A DNA stretch of 44,660 nucleotides. Origin: Pseudomonadota bacterium (lineage in GTDB: Bacteria > Pseudomonadota > Gammaproteobacteria > Burkholderiales > Gallionellaceae). This document shows, piece after piece, positions 38,166 through 44,660 of this stretch. The notes beneath the pieces were generated by a model that ran no database searches, had not been told where the DNA came from, and was given only the letters and a program-made list of their open reading frames with translations. Both the position numbers and the translations under genes were made by a program. Location: the NCBI GenBank assembly GCA_021782995.1, contig JAJXUI010000023.1:1-44660 (forward strand), given 5' to 3'. Position 1 is the first letter of the stretch; the number at the start of each line of letters is the position of its first letter.

Positions 38166-39833
38166 TTATTCTTTGGACCAGGAATCTTTCAGCGTCACGG
38201 CGCGATTGAACACCAGCTTGCCACCGGGCTGGTGGTCATAGCGGTCACTGCAGAAATAGCCCAGCCGCTCAAACTGGTAGCGCGTTTCCGGCAGTGCATC
38301 TTTCACCACTGGCTCAACCCAGCCTTGCACCACGGTCAATGATGCCGGATTGAGATAAGTACAGAAATCCACTTCCTTGTCTGCATCCGGTTCCGCCACG
38401 GTAAACAGGCGGTCGTACAGGCGTATCTCGGCCGGCAGCGCTTTTTCGCAGGACAGGAAATGGATGACCCCTTTTACCTTGCGCCCCTCCGGGTTCTTGC
38501 CCAGTGTGTTGTGGTCGATGCTGCATTTCAGCTCAATCACTTTACCAGTGGCATCCTTGACCACCTCTTCGCACTTCATCACATAGGAATAGCGCAGGCG
38601 CACTTCGCCGCCCGGTATCAGGCGCTGCCAGCCCGGCGGCGGCACTTCGGCAAAATCATCCGCTTCAATCCATATCTCGCGGCTGAAGTCGATCACGCGA
38701 CTGCCAAACTCAGGATGATTGGGATGAAAACCCGCTTCGCGCGACTGCGCGCCGTCGAAATTGGTGATGGTCACTTTCAGCGGGTTGATCACCGCCAGCA
38801 CGCGCGGCACGCGCGCTTCCATGTCCTCGCGGATCGCGCCTTCCAGCACCGCCATGTCCACGATATTCTCACTCTTGGAAATGCCTATCCGTTTTGCAAA
38901 TTCCCGCAGCCCTTCCGGCGTATAACCACGGCGGCGCATGCCGGAAATGGTGGGCATGCGCGGATCATCCCAGCCGCTGACATGCTTTTCAGTCACCAGC
39001 TGCAGCAACTTGCGCTTGCTGGTGATGGTGTAATGCAGCTCCAGGCGGGAAAACTCGATCTGCTGCGGATGGCAGGGTATCGTGATGTTGTCCAGCACCC
39101 AGTCATACAGTGGACGGTGATCCTCGAATTCCAGCGTGCACAGCGAATGGGTGATACCTTCCAGCGCATCGGAGATGCAATGCGTATAGTCATACATCGG
39201 ATAGATGCACCACTTGTCGCCGGTGCGGATGTGGTGCGCACGGCGGATGCGGTAGATCACCGGGTCACGCAGGTTGATGTTACTGGAAGCCATGTCTATC
39301 TTCGCGCGCAGCACCTTGGCACCATCGGCGAATTCCCCTGCGCGCATGCGCGCAAACTGGTCCAGGTTTTCCGCCACGCTACGGCCACGGAACGGGCTGT
39401 TTTTTCCCGGCTGGGTCAGCGTACCGCGATATTCGCGCATCTGCTCCGGCGTCAGCTCATCCACATATGCCAGTCCCTTGTTGATCAGCTCGACGGCGAA
39501 CTGGTACAGTTGTTCAAAGTAATCCGACGCCCATCGCACCTCTCCGTTCCATTCGAAACCCAGCCAGCGTACGTCTGCCTGGATCGACTGCGCATATTCC
39601 TCGCTTTCCTTTTCCGGGTTGGTATCATCGAAACGAAGATTACATTTTCCTTTAAAATCAATTGCCAATCCAAAATTCAGGCAGATGGACTTGGCATGCC
39701 CGACATGCAGGTAACCATTCGGCTCCGGCGGGAAACGCGTCACGATGGCAGCGTGTTTGCCACTGGCAAGGTCGGCCTCAATGAAGCTGCGGATGAAATG
39801 AGAAGAGGCTGGCGCATTCGTATTGCTGCTCAT
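38166..39833 (-). CDS. glnS: Glutaminyl-tRNA synthetase
   Basis: GlnRS charges tRNA-Gln directly. I place the start at ATG 39833, giving 555 residues, close to E. coli GlnRS (554). The frame stays open 72 codons farther upstream, but those residues are not family-like. The HIGH motif is HVGH (43-46) in [15 protein letters not shown], and ITSKRK replaces KMSKS. The catalytic core has [11 protein letters not shown] and [10 protein letters not shown], and the C-terminal anticodon-binding beta-barrels begin near residue 340. Presence of GlnRS fits betaproteobacteria. It is the first gene of the glnS-cysS unit. Confidence 0.97.
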   Translation of the reverse strand: MSSNTNAPASSHFIRSFIEADLASGKHAAIVTRFPPEPNGYLHVGHAKSICLNFGLAIDFKGKCNLRFDDTNPEKESEEYAQSIQADVRWLGFEWNGEVRWASDYFEQLYQFAVELINKGLAYVDELTPEQMREYRGTLTQPGKNSPFRGRSVAENLDQFARMRAGEFADGAKVLRAKIDMASSNINLRDPVIYRIRRAHHIRTGDKWCIYPMYDYTHCISDALEGITHSLCTLEFEDHRPLYDWVLDNITIPCHPQQIEFSRLELHYTITSKRKLLQLVTEKHVSGWDDPRMPTISGMRRRGYTPEGLREFAKRIGISKSENIVDMAVLEGAIREDMEARVPRVLAVINPLKVTITNFDGAQSREAGFHPNHPEFGSRVIDFSREIWIEADDFAEVPPPGWQRLIPGGEVRLRYSYVMKCEEVVKDATGKVIELKCSIDHNTLGKNPEGRKVKGVIHFLSCEKALPAEIRLYDRLFTVAEPDADKEVDFCTYLNPASLTVVQGWVEPVVKDALPETRYQFERLGYFCSDRYDHQPGGKLVFNRAVTLKDSWSKE

Positions 39834-40026
39834 AGCGGGGTCAATATCAGGGTTGGCAGTAAAGGGGCTGATTTTAACCGAAAACCGTATTCCCTTGCGC
39901 AAGCACCCTGAGAACATGCCGCTCGTCCCCGGAACGTGCCAATTGCAATGCCCACAAACAGCTTTTTTGGTAGAATTCATGGCCTTCAGTCGGCCCTTGC
40001 CTTCTATAAAATTTTGCAGATTCCAG

Positions 40027-41079
40027 ATGACCCGATTCAACCGCTTCAAATCACTCTCGACACTGTGTGCAATCCTGTTGTGCTACACCCATTCCGCAGT
40101 TGCAGACGAGCTGCAGGAAGCAACAAGGCTGGCCAAACAGGGACAAAATTCCGCTGCTTTGACCAAAGTCGAATCCTTTCTTGGCCAGCATCCCAAAGAT
40201 GCCGAGGCCCGTTTGCTGAAAGGCGTGCTGCTGAACGAGCAAGGCCGGGGAGAGGATGCCCTGCGCATCTTTACTGCCTTGACCGTAGACTATCCAAAAT
40301 TGCCTGAAGCCTATAACAACCTCGCCGTTATCTACGCCGCGCAAGGGCAGTACGATAAAGCCAAAAATGCGCTGGAATCAGCATTACGCACCAATGCCAG
40401 CTACGCCACTGCCTATGAAAACCTGAGCGAGATATATGCAAAGATGGCCAGCCTTGCATACGACAAGGCTTTGCAGCTTGACCGTGGCAGCAACAACACC
40501 AGCCCTGCCCGCCTGACAGCCCTGACGGCTATCACTTCGGTCGCCGGCAAACCGGACACTACACCCATGCAGGTTGCCCGTCTCGACAAAGCAGCGGCAA
40601 CCACAGCAAAAACTGAACGCGCCGCGACTCCGTCCAAAGCCGAAGTTGCACCGCCAGCCCAGACTGCCGCAACCGAGCCAACCAAAGCAGTTGCAACCGG
40701 ACCTGCTGCCGCAAGCAGCCCCAAGGCTTCGCCAGACAATCAAGCTGACATCCTCAAGGCAGTTCATGACTGGGCCAAAGCCTGGTCTGCACGCAATGCA
40801 GGCAAATACCTTTCCATGTATGCCAGGGATTTCAATACGCCAGGCAACATGAGTCGCAGCCAGTGGGAACAGCAACGACGCGAGCGCATCGCCAAGCCCC
40901 AGCCAATCAGCGTTACCATCATCAATCCCAAGGTCAGCATCAAGGATGAAAATAACGCTCGGGTAAGCTTTGTCCAGTCTTATCGCTCAGGCAGCCTGAA
41001 ATCCACCACACGCAAGACACTCGTGATGACCCGCACAAACGACAGCTGGCTGATCCAGGCGGAACTTAGCGGGGTATAA
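40027..41079 (+). CDS. secreted TPR protein with Cds6-like C-terminal domain
   Basis: The 350-residue product has a signal peptide ([21 protein letters not shown], cleavage near SAVA-DEL), several TPR units (about residues 26-145, e.g. [24 protein letters not shown] and [22 protein letters not shown]), an Ala/Thr/Lys-rich linker (about 175-250), and a C-terminal domain (about 255-350) with [15 protein letters not shown] and YARDF, similar in order to the end of the next gene product. The start chosen gives the signal peptide; an ATG at 39979 gives a longer product. It is two bases from the L,D-transpeptidase gene. Confidence 0.75.
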   Translation: MTRFNRFKSLSTLCAILLCYTHSAVADELQEATRLAKQGQNSAALTKVESFLGQHPKDAEARLLKGVLLNEQGRGEDALRIFTALTVDYPKLPEAYNNLAVIYAAQGQYDKAKNALESALRTNASYATAYENLSEIYAKMASLAYDKALQLDRGSNNTSPARLTALTAITSVAGKPDTTPMQVARLDKAAATTAKTERAATPSKAEVAPPAQTAATEPTKAVATGPAAASSPKASPDNQADILKAVHDWAKAWSARNAGKYLSMYARDFNTPGNMSRSQWEQQRRERIAKPQPISVTIINPKVSIKDENNARVSFVQSYRSGSLKSTTRKTLVMTRTNDSWLIQAELSGV

Positions 41080-41081
41080 GC

Positions 41082-42245
41082 ATGAACTACTCATCCTTGC
41101 TCATATTAGGCCTGCTTTCCGGACCGGCACATGCCGGCGAGATGGACTCCAAGACACTGGAAACCATGCTGGTAAAAAGCCTGCATGCCGTCGGCAGCAA
41201 CAAACTGGATACCGCTTTGAATGAGGTTGACGCCATCCTCCAGGCCCACCCCAACTACAAGCTTGCGCAAATGCTCAAGGGCGACCTGCTGATGGCCCGC
41301 GCAAAACCGCTCACCAGCTTTGGTGATGCGCCGGATGCCCCGGCAGACCGCATCAACGACCTGCGCGACGAGGCACGTGTGCGCCTGCAGCGCGTACAGA
41401 ATCAGCCGCCCAGCGCACCGCCGCGCTTCATCTGGCAGCTGAATGAAAAGCAGCACTATGTCATCGTGGTGGATACCAGCAAATCAACGCTGTACCTTTA
41501 CCAGAATGATCACGGCACGCCCAGGTATGTCGAAAATTTCTACATCAGCGTGGGCAAGAAGGGCGCGGACAAGGTTACAGAAGGTGACCAGAAGACCCCG
41601 CTGGGCGTGTATTTCGTCAATGCCCACCTTGAAAAAAAGCAGCTCACGGATCTCTATGGCGACGACGCCTATCCGATCAACTACCCCAATGAATGGGATG
41701 TGCGCGAAGGTCGCAATGGCCACGGTATCTGGCTCCACGGCACCCCCAGCGACACCTTCAGCCGCCCCCCCCTAGCCAGCAACGGTTGCGTAGTGCTTAC
41801 CAACAACGACCTCTCGCATGTAGGCAAATTGCTGCAGGTTGGCACCACACCCGTGATCATCACCAACCGCATGGAAGCACTGGATGACGAGACCCGCAGT
41901 GACCAGGAATCGCTAAGTAAAGCACTCGAACAATGGCGCAACGACTGGTCCAGCCTGAATACCGATGCCTACCTCAAACACTATGCCAGGGATTTTGCTG
42001 CCGGCAGTTTCAAATTCGACAGCTGGGCGGCACAAAAACGCCTGGTCAACTCCGGCAAAACCTGGATCAAGGTCAACCTGTCGGATGTCAGCATGTTTTC
42101 GTATCCCACCCAGCCCGGTCTGGTCGTGGTCAACTTTGAGCAGGATTACAGCAGCAACAACCTCAACAACCGCATGAAAAAGCGCCAGTACTGGATGAAA
42201 CGCGACAACCAGTGGCAGATTGTTTACGAAGGAGCCGCATCTTGA
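41082..42245 (+). CDS. L,D-transpeptidase (YkuD) with Cds6-like domain
   Basis: The protein likely crosslinks peptidoglycan or attaches proteins to it through L,D-transpeptidation. The 387-residue product has a signal peptide ([16 protein letters not shown]), a helical region, and the YkuD domain (about residues 125-265) with H219 in WLHGTP and the catalytic cysteine C236 in SNGCVVL. The C-terminal ~110 residues ([24 protein letters not shown]) resemble the C-terminus of the upstream protein. It overlaps the cyclophilin start by four bases (TTGA). Confidence 0.9.
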   Translation: MNYSSLLILGLLSGPAHAGEMDSKTLETMLVKSLHAVGSNKLDTALNEVDAILQAHPNYKLAQMLKGDLLMARAKPLTSFGDAPDAPADRINDLRDEARVRLQRVQNQPPSAPPRFIWQLNEKQHYVIVVDTSKSTLYLYQNDHGTPRYVENFYISVGKKGADKVTEGDQKTPLGVYFVNAHLEKKQLTDLYGDDAYPINYPNEWDVREGRNGHGIWLHGTPSDTFSRPPLASNGCVVLTNNDLSHVGKLLQVGTTPVIITNRMEALDDETRSDQESLSKALEQWRNDWSSLNTDAYLKHYARDFAAGSFKFDSWAAQKRLVNSGKTWIKVNLSDVSMFSYPTQPGLVVVNFEQDYSSNNLNNRMKKRQYWMKRDNQWQIVYEGAAS

Positions 42246-42838
42246 AACTGTATACACGCATCACCGCATTTCTACTCGCAGGCCTGCTCATTGTCCCGGC
42301 AATGGCAGCCACTACAACCACCCCTAAAAAAGGACCCTCGCACATGATCAAACTGCATACCAACCTTGGCGTCATCACCCTGCAACTGGACGCCGAGAAA
42401 GCGCCAGTCACCGTGAAAAATTTTGAAGACTACGTCACCAGCGGCCATTACAACAACACCATCTTCCACCGCGTGATCGACGGCTTCATGATCCAGGGCG
42501 GCGGCTTCGAACCCGGCATGCGCCAGAAGTCCACCAATGCCCCGATCAAGAACGAGGCAGCCAACGGCCTGTCCAATGACAAATACACCATTGCCATGGC
42601 CCGCACCAATGATCCTCAATCCGCCACAGCACAGTTCTTCATCAATACCAAGGACAACAGCTTCCTCAACTTCACTGCGCCCAATCCTCAAGGCTACGGC
42701 TACTGCGTATTCGGCAAGGTTGTAGAAGGCATGGATGTGGTAGACAAGATCGGCAAAGTCGCCACCGGCAACCTGGGGTATCATAACGATGTACCGAAAG
42801 AAGACGTCGTCATCACCAGCGCTGAAATCGTGAAGTAA
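42242..42838 (+). CDS. ppiA: peptidyl-prolyl isomerase (cyclophilin), secreted with possible internal start
   Basis: Cyclophilins catalyse cis-trans isomerisation of proline bonds. The 198-residue form starts at a TTG that overlaps the transpeptidase stop (TTGA), with GGAG 10 bases upstream, and has a signal peptide ([17 protein letters not shown]). The catalytic core has [13 protein letters not shown] (R, F and M of the active site) and [18 protein letters not shown]. An in-frame ATG at 42344 with its own AAAAGGA site would give a 164-residue cytoplasmic cyclophilin, the length of PpiB. Either or both may be made. Confidence 0.88.
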   Translation: MKLYTRITAFLLAGLLIVPAMAATTTTPKKGPSHMIKLHTNLGVITLQLDAEKAPVTVKNFEDYVTSGHYNNTIFHRVIDGFMIQGGGFEPGMRQKSTNAPIKNEAANGLSNDKYTIAMARTNDPQSATAQFFINTKDNSFLNFTAPNPQGYGYCVFGKVVEGMDVVDKIGKVATGNLGYHNDVPKEDVVITSAEIVK

Positions 42839-42841
42839 TGC

Positions 42842-42870
42842 AAACGGCGCCTGGTGCGCCGTTTTCGTTT
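42842..42870 (+). terminator. intrinsic terminator after the cyclophilin gene
   Basis: AACGGCGC and GCGCCGTT (42843-42850 and 42856-42863) form a perfect GC-rich stem of eight pairs with loop CTGGT; the stem can extend by an A-T pair at its base. It is followed by TTCGTTT. The stem begins four bases after the stop codon, so it ends the TPR-transpeptidase-cyclophilin unit. Confidence 0.88.
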
Positions 42871-42904
42871 GAACCACCCAATTGCAATTTACAGGAAGAA
42901 GATC

Positions 42905-43240
42905 ATGAACAGAAAAATCATCTTCACCATTGCCGCACTGCTCACTTCATTCAGCCTGCAGGCTATAGCTGCCGATGCATCCGGCCCGGCCACAGAACAG
43001 TTTGTGCCAGCCCAGGCCGCAGACGCTACCGCCGATACCCCTGCAGATGGAAAGGAAACAGGGCTGTCTGCCAAACCTGCAGCACAGGATACTGCACCTG
43101 CCCCGACGCCAGCCGTTGCCAATCCATCGGAAACCGCACCACTGCAGCACCGCACCGCGCGCGACAACCAGACCGACTACCGCTACTGCCTGGACCTGAA
43201 AACCGATGCTGAAATTGCTGCCTGCCGCTACAAGAAATAA
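42905..43240 (+). CDS. small secreted protein, unknown function
   Basis: The 111-residue product has a signal peptide (MNRKIIFTIAALLTSFSLQAI, cleavage near AIA-ADA), then a low-complexity, Ala/Pro/Thr-rich middle (about 22-80) and a conserved-looking tail (YRYCLDLKTDAEIAACRYKK) with two cysteines that could form a disulfide. The AGGAAGAAG ribosome-binding site favours this ATG. It lies between a terminator and lpxH, 15 bases from the latter. No family is recognised. Confidence 0.7.
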   Translation: MNRKIIFTIAALLTSFSLQAIAADASGPATEQFVPAQAADATADTPADGKETGLSAKPAAQDTAPAPTPAVANPSETAPLQHRTARDNQTDYRYCLDLKTDAEIAACRYKK

Positions 43241-43255
43241 TCATAGCCTTGCCTG

Positions 43256-43981
43256 ATGCCGCATACCCTGTTTATTTCCGATCTCCATCTTAGCGAGGGC
43301 GAGCCTCACATCACGCAACTGTTCCTCAAATTCCTCAGGGAAACCGCACCACAAGCGGAAGCACTCTATATCCTCGGTGACCTGTTCGAATACTGGGCTG
43401 GCGATGACGACTGCGACACGCCTTATCACCGCGAAATCCTCGACGCCATGCGCACAGCCGCCTCAAATGGCACCCGGCTCTTCATCATGCACGGCAATCG
43501 CGACTTCCTGATGGACCAGGACATGGCCAAAGCCTGCAATGCCACGCTGCTGCCAGACCCATATTTACTCAACCTGTACGGCACACCCACCGTACTCACC
43601 CATGGTGATATCCTCTGCACAGACGACGTGCAATACCAGGCCTTCCGCAAACAAGTGCGCGACGCTACCTGGCGCAGCAATTTCCTTGCCCAGCCGCTCG
43701 AACAACGCAAGGCCATCATCGAGCAACTGCGCAAACTGAGCGAAGAAAACAAACAGGGCAAGGCCATGGAAATAATGGATGTGAATGCCGAAGCTGTAGC
43801 AAACATGTTCCGCATGCATGACTGCCCGCGCATGATCCATGGCCACACGCACCGGCAGAAGCTGCATCACCTGACTGTAGACGGAAAAGAAAGTGAACGA
43901 TGGGTACTGGGAGACTGGCATGCCACCGGCAATGCCATCAGATGCGATGCGACAGGATGCGGCTACCTGAGTCTTTCATAA
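43256..43981 (+). CDS. lpxH: UDP-2,3-diacylglucosamine diphosphatase
   Basis: LpxH removes UMP-type pyrophosphate from UDP-2,3-diacylglucosamine in lipid A synthesis. The 241-residue protein is a calcineurin-like metallophosphatase with D9-x-H11 in SDLHL, D42 in LGDLFEYW, GNRDF (80-84), HGD and GHTHR (196-200), covering all the metal ligands. Length matches LpxH of E. coli (240). It starts 15 bases after the small secreted protein gene. Confidence 0.97.
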   Translation: MPHTLFISDLHLSEGEPHITQLFLKFLRETAPQAEALYILGDLFEYWAGDDDCDTPYHREILDAMRTAASNGTRLFIMHGNRDFLMDQDMAKACNATLLPDPYLLNLYGTPTVLTHGDILCTDDVQYQAFRKQVRDATWRSNFLAQPLEQRKAIIEQLRKLSEENKQGKAMEIMDVNAEAVANMFRMHDCPRMIHGHTHRQKLHHLTVDGKESERWVLGDWHATGNAIRCDATGCGYLSLS

Positions 43982-44160
43982 AGACTGCAATAATATTTGA
44001 AAATCAGAAATTGCTGACAGCAATCAACCCAAGTAGACTGCGCCAAAGCGGACATACTCTTTGGGCGGAATAGTCCCAGTTGAAGTCGTTCGCAAATGGC
44101 TGCTTTGTGGCAGTGAATATCGAGGGGTGGACTGCGGCTTGCGGCCACTAATGGACATTC
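43982..44160. other. non-coding margin with dispersed-repeat character
   Basis: No credible gene or terminator is visible. A short hairpin (ATTGCT-GAC-AGCAAT, 44010-44024) follows lpxH. The block from about 44030 to 44155 has two related words (AGCGGACATA and ATGGACATTCG) and looks like one of the non-coding repeats scattered beside accessory genes in many proteobacteria. That resemblance is recollection, not a database result. Confidence 0.4.
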
Positions 44161-44187
44161 GTGATTATCCTTCAATTGGCTCAGAAT

Positions 44188-44601
44188 ATGGATCTTCGAG
44201 AATATACATACATTACCTATCGCCAAGATACGTTTCCTAGAAGCACACTAGAGTCAATTCGAGAGGTGTTATCGAACACACAATCTGACAGCGTGTGTCT
44301 CATAGACAAAATATTGAGCGAGGGCTATATCGAACCGCCCAGCGAATATAAATGGCATGGGTGTTATCAAGCTGTTCTTTCGGAAGAAGAAATCAAGGCG
44401 GTTTTGGATGGCTTGATCAGAGCCCAAAATATTTTTGGCAATAGCCCTTCATTTTCTGATGAAGAACGCGACTCGATAAAGCAGTACATTTCCTTCTGGT
44501 CAAGAAAAATGTCCGAGGTTCCAGAAAGTTATGATGACCTTCCCCTGATTTTTCGTCTTCCAACAGGCGGTTTTCATGCTACCTGCTTTTCCTGTGGCTG
44601 A
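44188..44601 (+). CDS. AT-rich gene of unknown function, 3' end overlapping an IS
   Basis: The 137-residue product (MDLREYTYITYRQDTFPRST...) has no recognised domain, signal peptide or membrane helix. It is acidic with a helical middle (EEEIKAVLDGLIRAQNIFG). Base composition is more AT-rich than lpxH, suggesting transfer. A GTG start at 44161 is also open; neither start has a clear ribosome-binding site. The last nine codons overlap the 3' end of an opposite-strand transposase, so the natural C-terminus may be lost or replaced. Confidence 0.55.
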   Translation: MDLREYTYITYRQDTFPRSTLESIREVLSNTQSDSVCLIDKILSEGYIEPPSEYKWHGCYQAVLSEEEIKAVLDGLIRAQNIFGNSPSFSDEERDSIKQYISFWSRKMSEVPESYDDLPLIFRLPTGGFHATCFSCG

Positions 44602-44660
44602 GAATCCAGCCAGTTCTTCAAATACTGATTCGGTGAACGATAGCCCAGTGTCGAATGCAG
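44574..44660 (-). mobile_element. IS3-family transposase, C-terminus only
   Basis: The minus strand entering from the right edge encodes LHSTLGYRSPNQYLKNWLDS and eight more residues up to TGA at 44576-44574. HSxLGYxSP is the hallmark near the C-terminus of IS3-family OrfB integrases. Only the last 28 residues are in the window. The terminal inverted repeat and target duplication cannot be placed, but should lie just left of the stop. Confidence 0.8.

Noticed and set aside
38460-39911. Open frame of 483 codons antisense to glnS
   Set aside because: glnS is unambiguous; the antisense product is H- and R-rich without any recognisable motif.
39834-40049. 72-codon N-terminal extension of glnS with a CxxC pair
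   Set aside because: The shorter form has the length of known GlnRS, and the extension has no family similarity and runs into the region needed by the divergent TPR gene.

Overview
The window reads as the chromosome of a betaproteobacterium. The gene orders mlaFEDCB-ibaG-murA-hisG-hisD and tRNA-Tyr/Gly/Thr-tuf, the short (HisZ-dependent type) HisG and an S14 without zinc ligands all fit Betaproteobacteria. A member of Nitrosomonadales (Methylophilaceae or a relative) is my best guess, but that is inference from protein 'flavour', not from a search. The ribosomal block is visibly more AT-rich than the rest.

Layout. (1) 1-11665, minus strand: an almost complete S10-spc-alpha ribosomal protein cluster (rpsJ, rplCDWB, rpsS, rplV, rpsC, rplP, rpmC, rpsQ, rplNXE, rpsNH, rplFR, rpsE, rpmD, rplO, secY, infA, rpmJ, rpsM, rpsK partial), with readable internal promoters before rplN and before rpsM. 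(2) 11775-13419, minus: a single tuf preceded by tRNA-Thr, tRNA-Gly and tRNA-Tyr, driven by a near-consensus promoter. The genes usually found between two tuf copies (trpT-secE-nusG-rplKAJL-rpoBC-rpsLG-fusA) are absent at this junction. (3) 13427-20015, minus: hisD, hisG, murA, ibaG and the Mla phospholipid-transport operon, with a promoter before mlaF.

(4) 20107-36408, plus: the most interesting part. A PrsR-like sigma-54 response regulator is followed by a reorganised MSH-type type IV pilus assembly locus (mshM, mshL, mshN, mshE, mshG, an mshI-like PilM/PilN-type fusion, mshJ-like, mshK-like), by two large pilin-like proteins that share a core motif, and by a membrane MASE3-like/PAS/GGDEF/EAL protein with intact motifs for both making and breaking c-di-GMP. 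Together they suggest a two-input (phosphorelay plus c-di-GMP) pilus system. No classical short major pilin, prepilin peptidase or sensor kinase is present in the window.

(5) 36415-39833, minus: cysS, a small DUF4870-like membrane protein and glnS in one operon. (6) 40027-42870, plus: a secreted TPR protein, an L,D-transpeptidase sharing the same C-terminal domain, and a cyclophilin that may have two starts, closed by a clear terminator. (7) 42905-43981, plus: a small secreted protein and lpxH. (8) 43982-44660: an accessory margin with an AT-rich gene of unknown function whose 3' end overlaps the C-terminus of an IS3-family transposase entering from the right edge.
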